A DNA stretch of 64,000 nt. Origin: HGM04593 sp045646965. GTDB taxonomy: Bacteria > Bacteroidota > Bacteroidia > Bacteroidales > Bacteroidaceae. The DNA is taken from the NCBI GenBank assembly GCA_045646965.1, contig JAZRLR010000023.1, positions 124,001-188,000 on the forward strand, written 5' to 3'. The position numbers and the translations under genes are program-made. The stretch's first letter is position 1, and each line of letters begins with the position of its first letter. Shown here one piece after another: positions 42,880 through 51,474 of this stretch. The notes beneath the pieces were generated by a model. The model was not told where the DNA came from. It saw only the letters and a list, made by a program, of their open reading frames with translations, and did not search any database.

Positions 42880-43467
42880 CTATTCAAACCAAGATTCCTC
42901 CATAACAGGGTCAGAGGTATCCACACTCTCTTCGCCACTACCTATGTGAAGAGTGAGCGTTGCGCCCACAGGCACCAAAGAACCGTTGAGAAGGGTATCT
43001 TTGCCCATAAGAACGTGGTACACCCAGTCGGCCTCGCCGTTTATCTTCACCTTTTGCGCGAGTTTGAATCCCGCAGCACGCAGACGTGCCTCGGCCTCGC
43101 GCAGCGAACAGTTATCAACAATTGCGGGGAGCGGCATCAAAGGCTCTTTGGCCGAGTTGAGCACAAGCTGCACCCTGCGTCCCTCTTTCACCTTGGAACG
43201 GCGCACGGGAGCCTGGTCAATAACCTCATTCTCTTTAGCACCTTTGTAATATTTGTATTCCGATATTTCAAAGTCGAGACCACTCTCACGCAGCTTCGCC
43301 GCCGCATCATCAAGCGAGAGACGGCGCACATCGGGCACCTCCACAACCTCGCCGTGAAGGGTGTAAGAATCAATCCACACCAGTGTCGCATAACACAAAC
43401 CCACAATCACTGCAACCATAGCTACAATGTTAAGGAGAAATATTTTAAATACTTTTGTGATTTTCAT
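42880..43467 (-). CDS. PASTA-domain membrane protein
   Basis: The ATG at 43467 gives 195 residues; one at 43473 is also possible. A single transmembrane segment (about 8-30, IFLLNIVAMVAVIVGLCYATLVW) is followed by two PASTA domains. These run over about 38-105 (VVEVPDVRRLSLDDAAAKL...VQLVLNS) and 109-180 (LPAIVDNCSLREAEARLRAAGF...VGATLTLHIG). PASTA repeats bind muropeptides in kinase sensors, but there is no kinase here, as is usual in Bacteroidota. Its stop is 1 base before the RluA-type start, and this pairing is conserved in the order to my knowledge. The minus-strand box TAACTTTG (43552-43545) is a candidate promoter. Confidence 0.88.
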   Translation of the reverse strand: MKITKVFKIFLLNIVAMVAVIVGLCYATLVWIDSYTLHGEVVEVPDVRRLSLDDAAAKLRESGLDFEISEYKYYKGAKENEVIDQAPVRRSKVKEGRRVQLVLNSAKEPLMPLPAIVDNCSLREAEARLRAAGFKLAQKVKINGEADWVYHVLMGKDTLLNGSLVPVGATLTLHIGSGEESVDTSDPVMEESWFE

Positions 43468-43767
43468 TGTCATAATACAGAAATTTAAAAGTGCAAAATG
43501 CCCCGCGGCAAACGAGTGCAAAAAAACATTTCACTTCGTTTGCGCAAAGTTATATATAATTCATTGAATTGAGAAATTTGAAAAAGAATAATTGGCTTAA
43601 TTAATTTCGCACAAACGCACCCGAAATAATATAGCCGAGGTGCCGCCGCCAAAGCCATAGAAAAAAGCCGCCTGTTTTTTTGCCGCGCATCGCTGCAAAG
43701 CCCTCCCAAACAGCTGCCCGCTACCGCATAGTATAGCATATACAAGCGAAAAGCACTCGGCAAGCAC

Positions 43768-43798
43768 TTGCTTTCTTTATAGTTTTATATTATCTTCG
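43768..43798 (+). promoter_or_regulatory. Consensus promoter for the DUF4468 gene
   Basis: TTG (43768-43770), 20 bp, then TATCTTCG (43791-43798), 25 bp before the ATG at 43824. Confidence 0.65.
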
Positions 43799-43823
43799 CA
43801 CTCGTAATAATATAATTAATCTT

Positions 43824-44414
43824 ATGAAGAAAATAATACCCTTTATAATGCTTCTGCTCGTTTCGGGCACTATGCAGGCACAGCTGTTCAAGTCGAAATA
43901 TTCAGAGCCGGCCAAGGAGTACAGCGCAGGCGCCGTGCCCGTGGTAAACAATAAAGTGACCTTTGAGGAGAACATCCCTGCCGAGGGTTTGTCGGCGGGA
44001 GAGATAGAAGAGATTGCAAGGGAGTGGGTGAAAGAGCGTTTCGTGAAACCCATCGTCATAAGTTTCAAAGAGTTCGAGGATGACATCGACGGCACCTTTG
44101 TGGGCAAGGCCGAGGAGTATATCGTATTCAAGAAGCGTTTCTTTGTGCTCAACCGCAGCCGCATATACTACTACATCACACTCACCTGCAACGACGGCAG
44201 CTGCACATTCAATATGTCGCGCATAACCTACTGGTGGGACGACGAGGCCGAGGACGGCGGTTTCAAGCTGAAGGCCGAGGAGTGCATCACCGACGAGGCC
44301 GCCCTCGACGAGAAAGGCCGTATGGAACGCTTCAACGGCAAGTTCCGCACAAAGACCATCGACCTGAAGAACCTCCTTGTAAAGGAGCTTACAAACAGAC
44401 TTTCTAAAAAATAA
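43824..44414 (+). CDS. DUF4468 (TBP-like fold) secreted protein
   Basis: The 196-residue protein has a signal peptide cleaved near MQAQL. One alpha/beta TBP-like domain follows: NKVTFEENIPAEGLSAGEIEEIAREWVKERF, FVGKAEEYIVFKKRFFVLNRSRIYYYITLTCNDGSCTFNMSRITYWW, and a helical end DLKNLLVKELTNRLSKK. DUF4468 proteins are periplasmic in Bacteroidota with no known role. It starts a forward run, with a 56-residue membrane protein 5 bp downstream and a porin next. Confidence 0.82.
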   Translation: MKKIIPFIMLLLVSGTMQAQLFKSKYSEPAKEYSAGAVPVVNNKVTFEENIPAEGLSAGEIEEIAREWVKERFVKPIVISFKEFEDDIDGTFVGKAEEYIVFKKRFFVLNRSRIYYYITLTCNDGSCTFNMSRITYWWDDEAEDGGFKLKAEECITDEAALDEKGRMERFNGKFRTKTIDLKNLLVKELTNRLSKK

Positions 44415-44419
44415 GAAAC

Positions 44420-44590
44420 GTGGATAATATAAACAAAATAAGGCAGGTACTGAATATCCTCTTTTTGATAGGAGCCGCTGCCACGCTCATAATATACTTT
44501 GTTGCGGGCAGTTCCTCGCTCTTCTTCTATGCGGCAATGGCTGCAATCAGTTGCAAGGTAATTGAGTTTATTCTGCGATTTATGCTATAA
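44420..44590 (+). CDS. Small membrane protein with GTG start
   Basis: A 56-residue frame begins at GTG 44420 (VDNINKIRQVLNILFLIG) and ends at TAA 44588-44590. It has two hydrophobic segments (about 10-28 and 33-52) with a KVIEFILRF tail. It lies 5 bp after the DUF4468 gene and 7 bp before the porin ATG, so it fills the gap exactly. That spacing and the coding-like composition support it as a real gene. I recall similar short proteins in other Bacteroidales, but this needs a search. Function unknown. Confidence 0.7.
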   Translation: MDNINKIRQVLNILFLIGAAATLIIYFVAGSSSLFFYAAMAAISCKVIEFILRFML

Positions 44591-44597
44591 CCCCGAA

Positions 44598-46712
44598 ATG
44601 AAAAGAAAATCAATATACATATACTCGATTGTGGCACTTCTGCTGCTGACGGTGCAGAGCGCCGTAGCACAATCGACAGGCGGATTCGGCGACGGAGAGA
44701 TTTTCAACCCCTTTCACAAGGCCCACTCCGACAGCAACAAAGTAAACCTCAAGGTTCCTATGGAGATACACCAGTGGCACATTGAGGAGGATTTCGGCAA
44801 TATAATACCCGTGAATGCCGACACACTGCAGTATGCCTTTCAGAACTGGCATCAGACCGAGGGCGTGCGCGGGGAATACAACACCCTGGGCAATATGGGC
44901 TCGCCCCGTCAGTCGCGCATATTCTTCGACCGCCCCACAACCACGGCGTTCGATTTCCTGCAGCCCTACGACTACTTCGTAACCCGCCCCGGCGAAATCT
45001 TCTTTACCGACACAAAGTCGCCCTACACAAACATAAGCTACCACACATCGGGCAATAAAGTAGACGGTGACGACCGCTTGAGGATATACTTTGCCACAAA
45101 CGCAGGCAAGAAATTTGGTGTGGGAGGAATGTTCGACTACCTCTACGGACGCGGACGCTACGACAACCAATCGTCAGCGTTTATGAATTTCTCACTCTTT
45201 TCCTATTACAAGGGCGAGCGATATGGTTACCACTTCCTGGCAAGCCGCTACCACATAAAACTTGCCGAGAACGGTGGTATAACCAACGACGACTACATAA
45301 AACGCCCCGAGGAGACCGACGGTTCAAACAGCAACTTCGGCACAGCCGATATTCCCGTAAACTTTAACAAAACGTGGAACAGAAACGAGGTCTACACAGC
45401 ATATTTCACGCATCACTACAACCTCGGTTTCTACAAAAGAGCCGGTGTACCCGACAGCGTTGCAGCCAAAGCCGACACCCTCTCGACAATCTTCAGCAGT
45501 GTAGCACACACCGACGAAGAGAGCGACGAAAAGCCGGAGTTTGTAAACGTGGCACGCATAACCCACACACTGGATTTCTCTTTGGGCACACGACAGTTCC
45601 GCTGTTACGAAGAGCCCACAAGCTACTATGCCGACAAATTTATGTCGCTCGACTCCATCGACGAGTACAAGAGTTTCTCAATGGAAAACCGTGTGGCCCT
45701 GTCGTTATGCGAGGGCTTCAGTAAATGGGCCTTTGCCGATGTAACAGCCTACGCATCGCACCGTTACAACCGCTACACAATGCCCGACACGATTTTTGCA
45801 ACCGGCCAAGAGTTCCGCAAGGCATACAACGAGCACACCATCTCGGTGGGCGGAGTGATAGAGAGCCGATACAAGGATTTTCTCAAATACAAGATAAAAG
45901 GAGAATCGTCGGTCATAGGCGACGACATAGGCGCATTCTCACTTGAGAGCAACGCAGGGTTGAACTTCAATCTGTGGGGCAAGGAGGCGAGCCTCGAGGC
46001 CACAGCCTTCATAAAAAACAACCGCCCCACATTCTTCTACCGCCATTTCCACTCACAGCACTACTGGTGGGACAACGGCGACCTCGACAAGGAACTGAAG
46101 AGCCGCGTGGAGATGCGCGCAAAAATAGGCAAGACAGGCACCGAAATAAGAGCAGGTGTAGAGAACATAAAAAACTACACCTACATTGCAAACACATCGG
46201 TAACCAACCAAAAGGGCAACCTGCAGAGCCGCCTTGTGGCAAGCCAGGCAAAGGACAACATACAGGTGGTGTCGGCCACGCTCGACCAGCGCTTCAAGCT
46301 CGGAATCCTCAACCTCGACGCCGAAGCAACTTTCCAGCAGAGCAGCAACAAAGATATCCTGCCGTTGCCCAAGCTCAACCTCTATGCAAACCTCTATATT
46401 AAATTCAAGATAGCCAAGGTGATGAACACAGAGCTCGGCGCCGATGTGAGATATTTCACATCGTACTACGCACCCGACTACTCGGCAGCCCTCGGGCAGT
46501 TCTGTCTGCAGGCGCCCAAGGAGAAGGTGGAAGTAGGCAACTACCCCATCGCAAGTATATATGCCAATTTCCTGCTCAAGCAGACACGCTTTTATGTAAA
46601 ATACCATCACATAAATGAGGGCACGGGCAATATGAACTATTTCCTCGTTCCACACTACCCGCAGAACCCTGCGATTTTATGGATGGGATTATCGTGGAAT
46701 TTCTACAATTGA
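44598..46712 (+). CDS. Putative outer-membrane porin (PF14121-type)
   Basis: The ATG at 44598 gives 704 residues with a signal peptide cleaved near AVAQS. The first 70 residues contain DIHQWHIEEDFG-type sequence, followed by FDRPTTTAFDFLQPYDYFVTRPGEIFFTDTKSPYTNISYH. The rest alternates aromatic-rich amphipathic beta strands, ending in the WMGLSWNFYN aromatic C-terminus expected for BAM-assembled barrels. The sequence resembles the Bacteroidota putative porin family. Substrate unknown. It is tightly packed between the 56-residue protein and the oxidoreductase gene. Confidence 0.85.
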   Translation: MKRKSIYIYSIVALLLLTVQSAVAQSTGGFGDGEIFNPFHKAHSDSNKVNLKVPMEIHQWHIEEDFGNIIPVNADTLQYAFQNWHQTEGVRGEYNTLGNMGSPRQSRIFFDRPTTTAFDFLQPYDYFVTRPGEIFFTDTKSPYTNISYHTSGNKVDGDDRLRIYFATNAGKKFGVGGMFDYLYGRGRYDNQSSAFMNFSLFSYYKGERYGYHFLASRYHIKLAENGGITNDDYIKRPEETDGSNSNFGTADIPVNFNKTWNRNEVYTAYFTHHYNLGFYKRAGVPDSVAAKADTLSTIFSSVAHTDEESDEKPEFVNVARITHTLDFSLGTRQFRCYEEPTSYYADKFMSLDSIDEYKSFSMENRVALSLCEGFSKWAFADVTAYASHRYNRYTMPDTIFATGQEFRKAYNEHTISVGGVIESRYKDFLKYKIKGESSVIGDDIGAFSLESNAGLNFNLWGKEASLEATAFIKNNRPTFFYRHFHSQHYWWDNGDLDKELKSRVEMRAKIGKTGTEIRAGVENIKNYTYIANTSVTNQKGNLQSRLVASQAKDNIQVVSATLDQRFKLGILNLDAEATFQQSSNKDILPLPKLNLYANLYIKFKIAKVMNTELGADVRYFTSYYAPDYSAALGQFCLQAPKEKVEVGNYPIASIYANFLLKQTRFYVKYHHINEGTGNMNYFLVPHYPQNPAILWMGLSWNFYN

Positions 46713-46719
46713 TTGCAAT

Positions 46720-47700
46720 ATGAACATAGTCATCAAATGGGGATTCATAGGCTGTGGCGAAGTTACCGAGAAGAAGAGCGGCCCGGCATTTAACCTTATA
46801 AAAGGCTCCGAGGTGGTTGCCGTAATGGGACGCGACAAGGAGAAGACAAAGGATTATGCCCGCAGGCACAACATACCCCACTGGTACACCGACGCACAAG
46901 CCCTCATAGACGACCCCGAGGTAAACGCCATATACATAGCAACTCCTCCGTCGTCGCACGCCACATTTGCCATTATGGCTATGAAGGCAGGCAAGCCCGT
47001 GTATGTAGAGAAACCGCTTGCCGCAAGCTACGAAGACTGCGCCCGCATAAACCGCATATCGCGCGAGACGGGCGTGCCCTGCTTTGTAGCCTATTACCGC
47101 CGCTACCTACCCTATTTCTTAAAGGTAAAGGAACTGCTGCCGCTCATTGGGCAAGTGCTCAACGTGCAGATACGCTTTGCCGTGCCGCCTCGCGACCTCG
47201 ACTATAACCGCGACAACCTCCCCTGGCGTGTGAACCCCGAAATTGCCGGAGGAGGATATTTCTACGACCTTGCGCCACACCACATAGACCTTCTGCAGGA
47301 TATGTTTGGCTGCATATTATATGCCGAGGGATACGCCGCCAACCGCGGCAACCTCTACAAAGCCGAGGACACCGTGAGCGCCTGCTTCAGATTCGAGAAC
47401 GGCGTGCCCGGCTCCGGCTCGTGGTGCTTCGTGTCGGACGAATCATCAAAAGAAGACCACATCGAAATCTTCGGCAGCAAAGGAAGTATCACCTTTTCGG
47501 TCTTCACTTTCGAACCCATAAAATACAAAGGCACCGACGGCACAAAAGAGTTTTCTGTGCCCAACCCGCCCTACGTGCAGCTGCCACTCATCAGAAACAT
47601 CGTGGAGCACCTGCAGCACAAGACCAACTGCACCTGCGACAGCATAAGCGCCACTCCCACAAACTGGGTACTCGACAAGATTCTGGGAAAAATCATATAA
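46720..47700 (+). CDS. Gfo/Idh/MocA-family NAD(P)-dependent oxidoreductase
   Basis: The 326-residue protein begins with a Rossmann fold (WGFIGCGEVTEKKSGPAF), followed by NAIYIATPPSSHATFAIMAMKAGKPVYVEKPLAASYEDC. There Lys of EKP is the conserved catalytic residue, and GGGYFYDLAPHHIDLLQDMFG supplies the C-terminal substrate-binding His. These enzymes oxidise or reduce sugars, inositols or their derivatives with NAD(P). The gene is only 7 bp after the porin, which hints at a saccharide supply but does not prove it. Substrate unknown. Confidence 0.93.
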   Translation: MNIVIKWGFIGCGEVTEKKSGPAFNLIKGSEVVAVMGRDKEKTKDYARRHNIPHWYTDAQALIDDPEVNAIYIATPPSSHATFAIMAMKAGKPVYVEKPLAASYEDCARINRISRETGVPCFVAYYRRYLPYFLKVKELLPLIGQVLNVQIRFAVPPRDLDYNRDNLPWRVNPEIAGGGYFYDLAPHHIDLLQDMFGCILYAEGYAANRGNLYKAEDTVSACFRFENGVPGSGSWCFVSDESSKEDHIEIFGSKGSITFSVFTFEPIKYKGTDGTKEFSVPNPPYVQLPLIRNIVEHLQHKTNCTCDSISATPTNWVLDKILGKII

Positions 47701-47730
47701 AAAAGAGGTACACCTCGCAACCACAAGTCT

Positions 47731-48822
47731 ATGAGAATAAAAAACGTTATAGACTGCACCTTGAAAACAGGCTTCACGATAGCCCTCCTTCTGACGGCAC
47801 TCACCGCCACAGCACAGACACGCCCCGACGGACACCTGTGGATGAACAGCAAAATAGTCGATTACACAAGCGACAAGCTGCACCGCACCGAGGAGCTCAT
47901 CGACTCAAAGCTCGACCTCAAGGACTCGCTCTACGTTGCGCCCAACCTCTATAATATGACAATTATGACGCAATATTCCTACAACTATGAATATTACCGT
48001 TTCAACTCTATAAACGACCGACAGAGCCTTAAAATAACCCCGGAGAGCAATAACAAAGTGGGGCTCTACGTGGGCTGGAAGTGGATTTTCCTCGGGTGGA
48101 GCTTCGACCTCACAAACAACAGCTCAAAGAGAGATATAAACTTGAGTTTCTACACCGCCAAGCTGGGCATAGACATTTTCTACCGCCGCCGCGACAAAGG
48201 CTTCGAGATTTCCTCGACACAAGGATTCTACGACAGCACAGGCAGAGAGATAAGGAGAAGAAACAGCCACTTCAACGGCTTGAGCACTATGCAGGACGGC
48301 GTAAACATCTATTACATCTTCAATAACAAACGCTTCTCCTACCCCGCCGCCTACAGCCAATCGACTACACAACGCATCAGCGCAGGGTCGTTCATTCTGG
48401 GCCTCTCATACAATGAGCAGTCGTTCACATTCGACTACTCAAAGCTCGACAAGGAGTTGCAGTCGAGCATCCTGCCCGAGCTTATGTTCAAGAAGGTGAA
48501 GTACAAGGACTACAGCATAAATTTCGGATACTCATACAACTGGGTATTCAAGAAGAATTGCCTTGCAAACATCTCCTTTACCCCTGCGATAGGATACAAA
48601 AATTCCTCGCTGCGCCTAAAAGACAGCAAGGAATTTATGTCAAATATAAATTTCGATGTAATAACGCGCGCTGCAATCGTATATAACAACCGCAACTACT
48701 ACGTGGGCGCCTCGCTTGTATCACACACCTACAGCTACCACAAAAGCACCCTTTCCATAATAAACGGCTTCGGTGTGATAAACCTGTACACAGGATTCAA
48801 TTTCTGGCGCAAGAAACACTAA
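47731..48822 (+). CDS. DUF4421 outer-membrane protein
   Basis: The 363-residue protein has a signal peptide (cleaved near ATAQT) and the DUF4421 order. It has DSLYVAPNLYNMTIMTQYSYNYEYYRF, WKWIFLGWSFDLTN, and many beta strands with aromatic girdles, ending in NLYTGFNFWRKKH. It is expected to be an outer-membrane barrel, with function unknown. It lies 30 bp after the oxidoreductase. Its stop overlaps the end of the convergent FadL-like gene by 4 bp, leaving no room for a terminator between them. Confidence 0.85.
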   Translation: MRIKNVIDCTLKTGFTIALLLTALTATAQTRPDGHLWMNSKIVDYTSDKLHRTEELIDSKLDLKDSLYVAPNLYNMTIMTQYSYNYEYYRFNSINDRQSLKITPESNNKVGLYVGWKWIFLGWSFDLTNNSSKRDINLSFYTAKLGIDIFYRRRDKGFEISSTQGFYDSTGREIRRRNSHFNGLSTMQDGVNIYYIFNNKRFSYPAAYSQSTTQRISAGSFILGLSYNEQSFTFDYSKLDKELQSSILPELMFKKVKYKDYSINFGYSYNWVFKKNCLANISFTPAIGYKNSSLRLKDSKEFMSNINFDVITRAAIVYNNRNYYVGASLVSHTYSYHKSTLSIINGFGVINLYTGFNFWRKKH

Positions 48823-50357
48823 AAGCGGAATCCCATAGTAGCCACAAAACTGTGACGGTTGCTCTTGACCTCGGCATAGGGGTTGTAACACTCCGAGTCG
48901 TAATAGGTGTATAAGTGTGAGCGTTGCGATGTAAGTTTGTAGGCCATATCGAAATAGAATCCGTCGCTCGAATAACCAAATCCCAAGGTGTAGATATCAC
49001 TCTCGAGTTTATTCATATAGTCGGTACTTGTATCGGAGTACATAAGATAGCTCTTGCCCGCATTCTCCTCAAAGGGAGCTGTTATGTGATTGTATCCGCA
49101 ACGCAGCGAGAGGTCGTCGGTAAGGTTAAAGAGAGCTCCCACGCGGAAGATGTGCTGCGCACGCATATTACTCTCTATATCGCTGTTCAGCTCGTCAATA
49201 TCCTTTCCGTCGGCAAACTCAATACTTGCGGTGGAGTAATCGACAAGTTCATACTCGGCATCTATGGCCACACTCTTGCCGAAGGTATAGGCCGCCGACA
49301 CGTTCAACCGCCACGGAGTCGTTACATTGTACTCCACAAGCAGGTCATCTCCATAGGCATAGTTGCCGCGGGTATCCCACACAATGTCCTCGTAGTCGCC
49401 CGTTCCAATCATTGTGGCCGAAGAGCAGTCCATAAGAGAGTACCAGGTGGGTGTGTGCAGCGCAAGTCCCACTCTAAAAGGTGAGTACTCAAAGGGGCGC
49501 ACAATGGCACCCAGCTTCATATTGAAACCATTTCCGCTTATATTGTAGCTATTCTGCAAGGTGTAATAGTCGAACTGGCTGCAATGCTCGGTGTACTCGG
49601 AGTAACGGGTGTAATCGACATTGCTTGCGCCGAAGGTCAAGCCGAGGTAAAACCTGTCGCTCACGTTGCACGACATCGTAAAATCGACCTCATCCACACC
49701 ACCCTTCTCCTCGGAGTAGTAATACATTGAGGTAGGGTAAAGAGCTCCCGCACCCGGCACATAGCAAAGATTGCCATACTCATTGACCAAGCCCGAGGTG
49801 GATGTAAGCAGGCCGAGCCACGGATAGCTGAACGAGGTGTAATCGTCGTAACCATAATACTCGGCATAGTCGCCGCCATTCTCATAGAGCTGATGCAACT
49901 GCTTCTGCTGTGAGAAGAATTTTCCATCGTGGTCGGTGAGCGAGCCTGCAATCTCCCTCGTGGCATCGAAATTATTTCGATGACGGTAGTTAAAGGCCAT
50001 ATTCACAAACTTCACATCGTCGGAATCCCACTTGCTCGATATAACCATACCTATATTATTTATATCAAACGAGTTCTTGCTGTTTTTTATTGCGGTACCC
50101 ATATAATTGCTCTTTTCGTCCACCGTATTAAGCCCGGCCGAAAAGACAAAATCATTGGAGCGATATAGAGCTATACCGGCAGGGTTAGTGCCCGTCACCG
50201 AAATATCGGCGCCGAGAGCGCTCATCGCACCACCCATACCCACAAAGCGTGCTGTACCCGCAATGTCACTATCGGCGAGTTTCATCACATCGTAACTGTT
50301 CTGCGCACCCGCACATATAGCGAGTGACATCAAAAACATCGAAAATATCTTCTTCAT
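48819..50357 (-). CDS. OmpP1/FadL-like outer-membrane transporter
   Basis: The 512-residue protein has a signal peptide cleaved near CAGAQN. The family N-terminus is AGTARFVGMGGAMSALGADISVTGTNPAGIALYRSNDF, in which NPAG is the FadL/TodX hallmark. Beta strands follow, ending in SFVATMGFRF with a terminal Phe for BAM recognition. Relatives import hydrophobic molecules and are sometimes named hemin receptors in Bacteroidota. Ligand unknown. It lies 37 bp after the His/Tyr-rich secreted protein gene and may share its transcript. Confidence 0.85.
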   Translation of the reverse strand: MKKIFSMFLMSLAICAGAQNSYDVMKLADSDIAGTARFVGMGGAMSALGADISVTGTNPAGIALYRSNDFVFSAGLNTVDEKSNYMGTAIKNSKNSFDINNIGMVISSKWDSDDVKFVNMAFNYRHRNNFDATREIAGSLTDHDGKFFSQQKQLHQLYENGGDYAEYYGYDDYTSFSYPWLGLLTSTSGLVNEYGNLCYVPGAGALYPTSMYYYSEEKGGVDEVDFTMSCNVSDRFYLGLTFGASNVDYTRYSEYTEHCSQFDYYTLQNSYNISGNGFNMKLGAIVRPFEYSPFRVGLALHTPTWYSLMDCSSATMIGTGDYEDIVWDTRGNYAYGDDLLVEYNVTTPWRLNVSAAYTFGKSVAIDAEYELVDYSTASIEFADGKDIDELNSDIESNMRAQHIFRVGALFNLTDDLSLRCGYNHITAPFEENAGKSYLMYSDTSTDYMNKLESDIYTLGFGYSSDGFYFDMAYKLTSQRSHLYTYYDSECYNPYAEVKSNRHSFVATMGFRF

Positions 50358-50394
50358 AGTAATTTCCTTTTGTTTCCCCTTCGTAATTTACCTC

Positions 50395-51276
50395 TTATCG
50401 TCTGCCGCCACTGCGCGAACGGTTGCCACCGCTTGTGCCGACAGGAGTTCTGCGCTCACCGCCCGTGCTGCTCTGTCTGCGTACACCCGTGCTGCTCGGA
50501 CGGTTATATGTGGTGCTGCGGCTTGTCTTTGTTTTTGTGGTTCTACTTTCGCTGCCACTCGTTCTTTCCACTTTCCGACGGCTACCTGGTTTCCTGCCCT
50601 CGCTCTTGACGGCAGAACCTGTGTTACTTTTCTTTTCGGCCGTCTGTGCACTGCCCACAGACTTGCGATTGTTTTTATTACCCGCCTGTGACACAGGCAC
50701 ACGGTTCACCTTATTTGAATTGCCGCCCACACTTGCCACGGGTATTCTGCCACGCACCACACGGGCGGGACGCGCTGCCACACCGTGGTGGTGATAATGC
50801 GGCGCGGGGTGCCAATGAGAATGATAATGAGGATAGAGCGAAGGCCAATAGTACGACGCTCCGAGCCCCAAGCCCCAATAGCCATCGTAGTAGGAGAGTC
50901 CCCAATAGGTATCGTACCACGAAGCATAGTTCACACCTGCGGGATATACATTCCAATAATATGGGCTGCCCACGACAATTGTAGGATTGTGGAAACGCAC
51001 AATTCGGGTTGAATAGTCATAGACCTCCTCTTCATAGTACTCCTCGGGATACACCTCTGCAACTTCGGGCTCTGCCGTGCGCGCATAGGTGCCGCGTCTG
51101 TTGTACTCGTCTACATTGCGGTAGCTACCGGCCGCACCCCACTCTTCGTCGGCCGCCGAGAGCACCTTTGCCACATCGTTCTGCTTTATCTCCCTCTTGG
51201 GAACGTAAAACATATCGTCGTTCTGCGCAAAAAGCGACAACGGCAACACAAGCATCAAATAAAACAATTTTCTCAT
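50395..51276 (-). CDS. Secreted protein with His/Tyr-rich centre and basic Ser/Arg/Thr-rich tail
   Basis: The 293-residue protein has a signal peptide (cleaved near FAQND). The first third is acidic (AEVYPEEYYEEEVYDYSTR). The centre (about 105-165) is rich in Tyr, Trp and His, with repeated HYHSHWHPAPHYHHHG-like runs that could bind metal. The C-terminal 110 residues are low-complexity, basic and Ser/Thr/Gly-rich. No enzyme motif is visible. Such composition is seen in other Bacteroidota secreted proteins of unknown role. A TATCTTTG box 73 bp upstream is its likely promoter. Confidence 0.75.
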   Translation of the reverse strand: MRKLFYLMLVLPLSLFAQNDDMFYVPKREIKQNDVAKVLSAADEEWGAAGSYRNVDEYNRRGTYARTAEPEVAEVYPEEYYEEEVYDYSTRIVRFHNPTIVVGSPYYWNVYPAGVNYASWYDTYWGLSYYDGYWGLGLGASYYWPSLYPHYHSHWHPAPHYHHHGVAARPARVVRGRIPVASVGGNSNKVNRVPVSQAGNKNNRKSVGSAQTAEKKSNTGSAVKSEGRKPGSRRKVERTSGSESRTTKTKTSRSTTYNRPSSTGVRRQSSTGGERRTPVGTSGGNRSRSGGRR

Positions 51277-51348
51277 ATCTTGAACTTTTTATATATCTAC
51301 ATACAATGAATTAATTCCCTGCAAGGATATTTGCACTCCTTCACGATA

Positions 51349-51356
51349 CAAAGATA
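51349..51356 (-). promoter_or_regulatory. -7 element for the His/Tyr-rich gene
   Basis: Minus-strand TATCTTTG (51356-51349) is a perfect TAnnTTTG box, 73 bp upstream of the ATG. No TTG at the ideal distance; two inverted repeats lie just upstream (51379-51414). Confidence 0.55.
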
Positions 51357-51378
51357 GAGGCAAAGAACGAAAGAAAAA

Positions 51379-51414
51379 AGGGGAAATCCCCTACCTCACA
51401 AGGGGGGAACCCCT
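51379..51414. repeat. Paired AGGGG/CCCCT inverted repeats upstream of promoter
   Basis: AGGGGAAATCCCCT (51379-51392) and AGGGGGGAACCCCT (51401-51414) have the same 5-bp arms and 4-base spacers, 22 bp start to start. They sit upstream of the TATCTTTG box at 51349-51356, a suitable place for a regulator operator. They could also be minor hairpins. Confidence 0.55.
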
Positions 51415-51450
51415 AAAAAAAATCATAGCCACCCACGGGTGGCTATGATT
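51415..51450 (-). terminator. Terminator of the ilv operon
   Basis: In minus orientation AATCATAGCCACC (51450-51438), loop CGTG, GGTGGCTATGATT (51433-51421), then TTTTTT. The 13-bp perfect stem lies 25 bp after ilvC. Confidence 0.93.
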
Positions 51451-51474
51451 TAGTATAAAAATTATCTTACGAGA

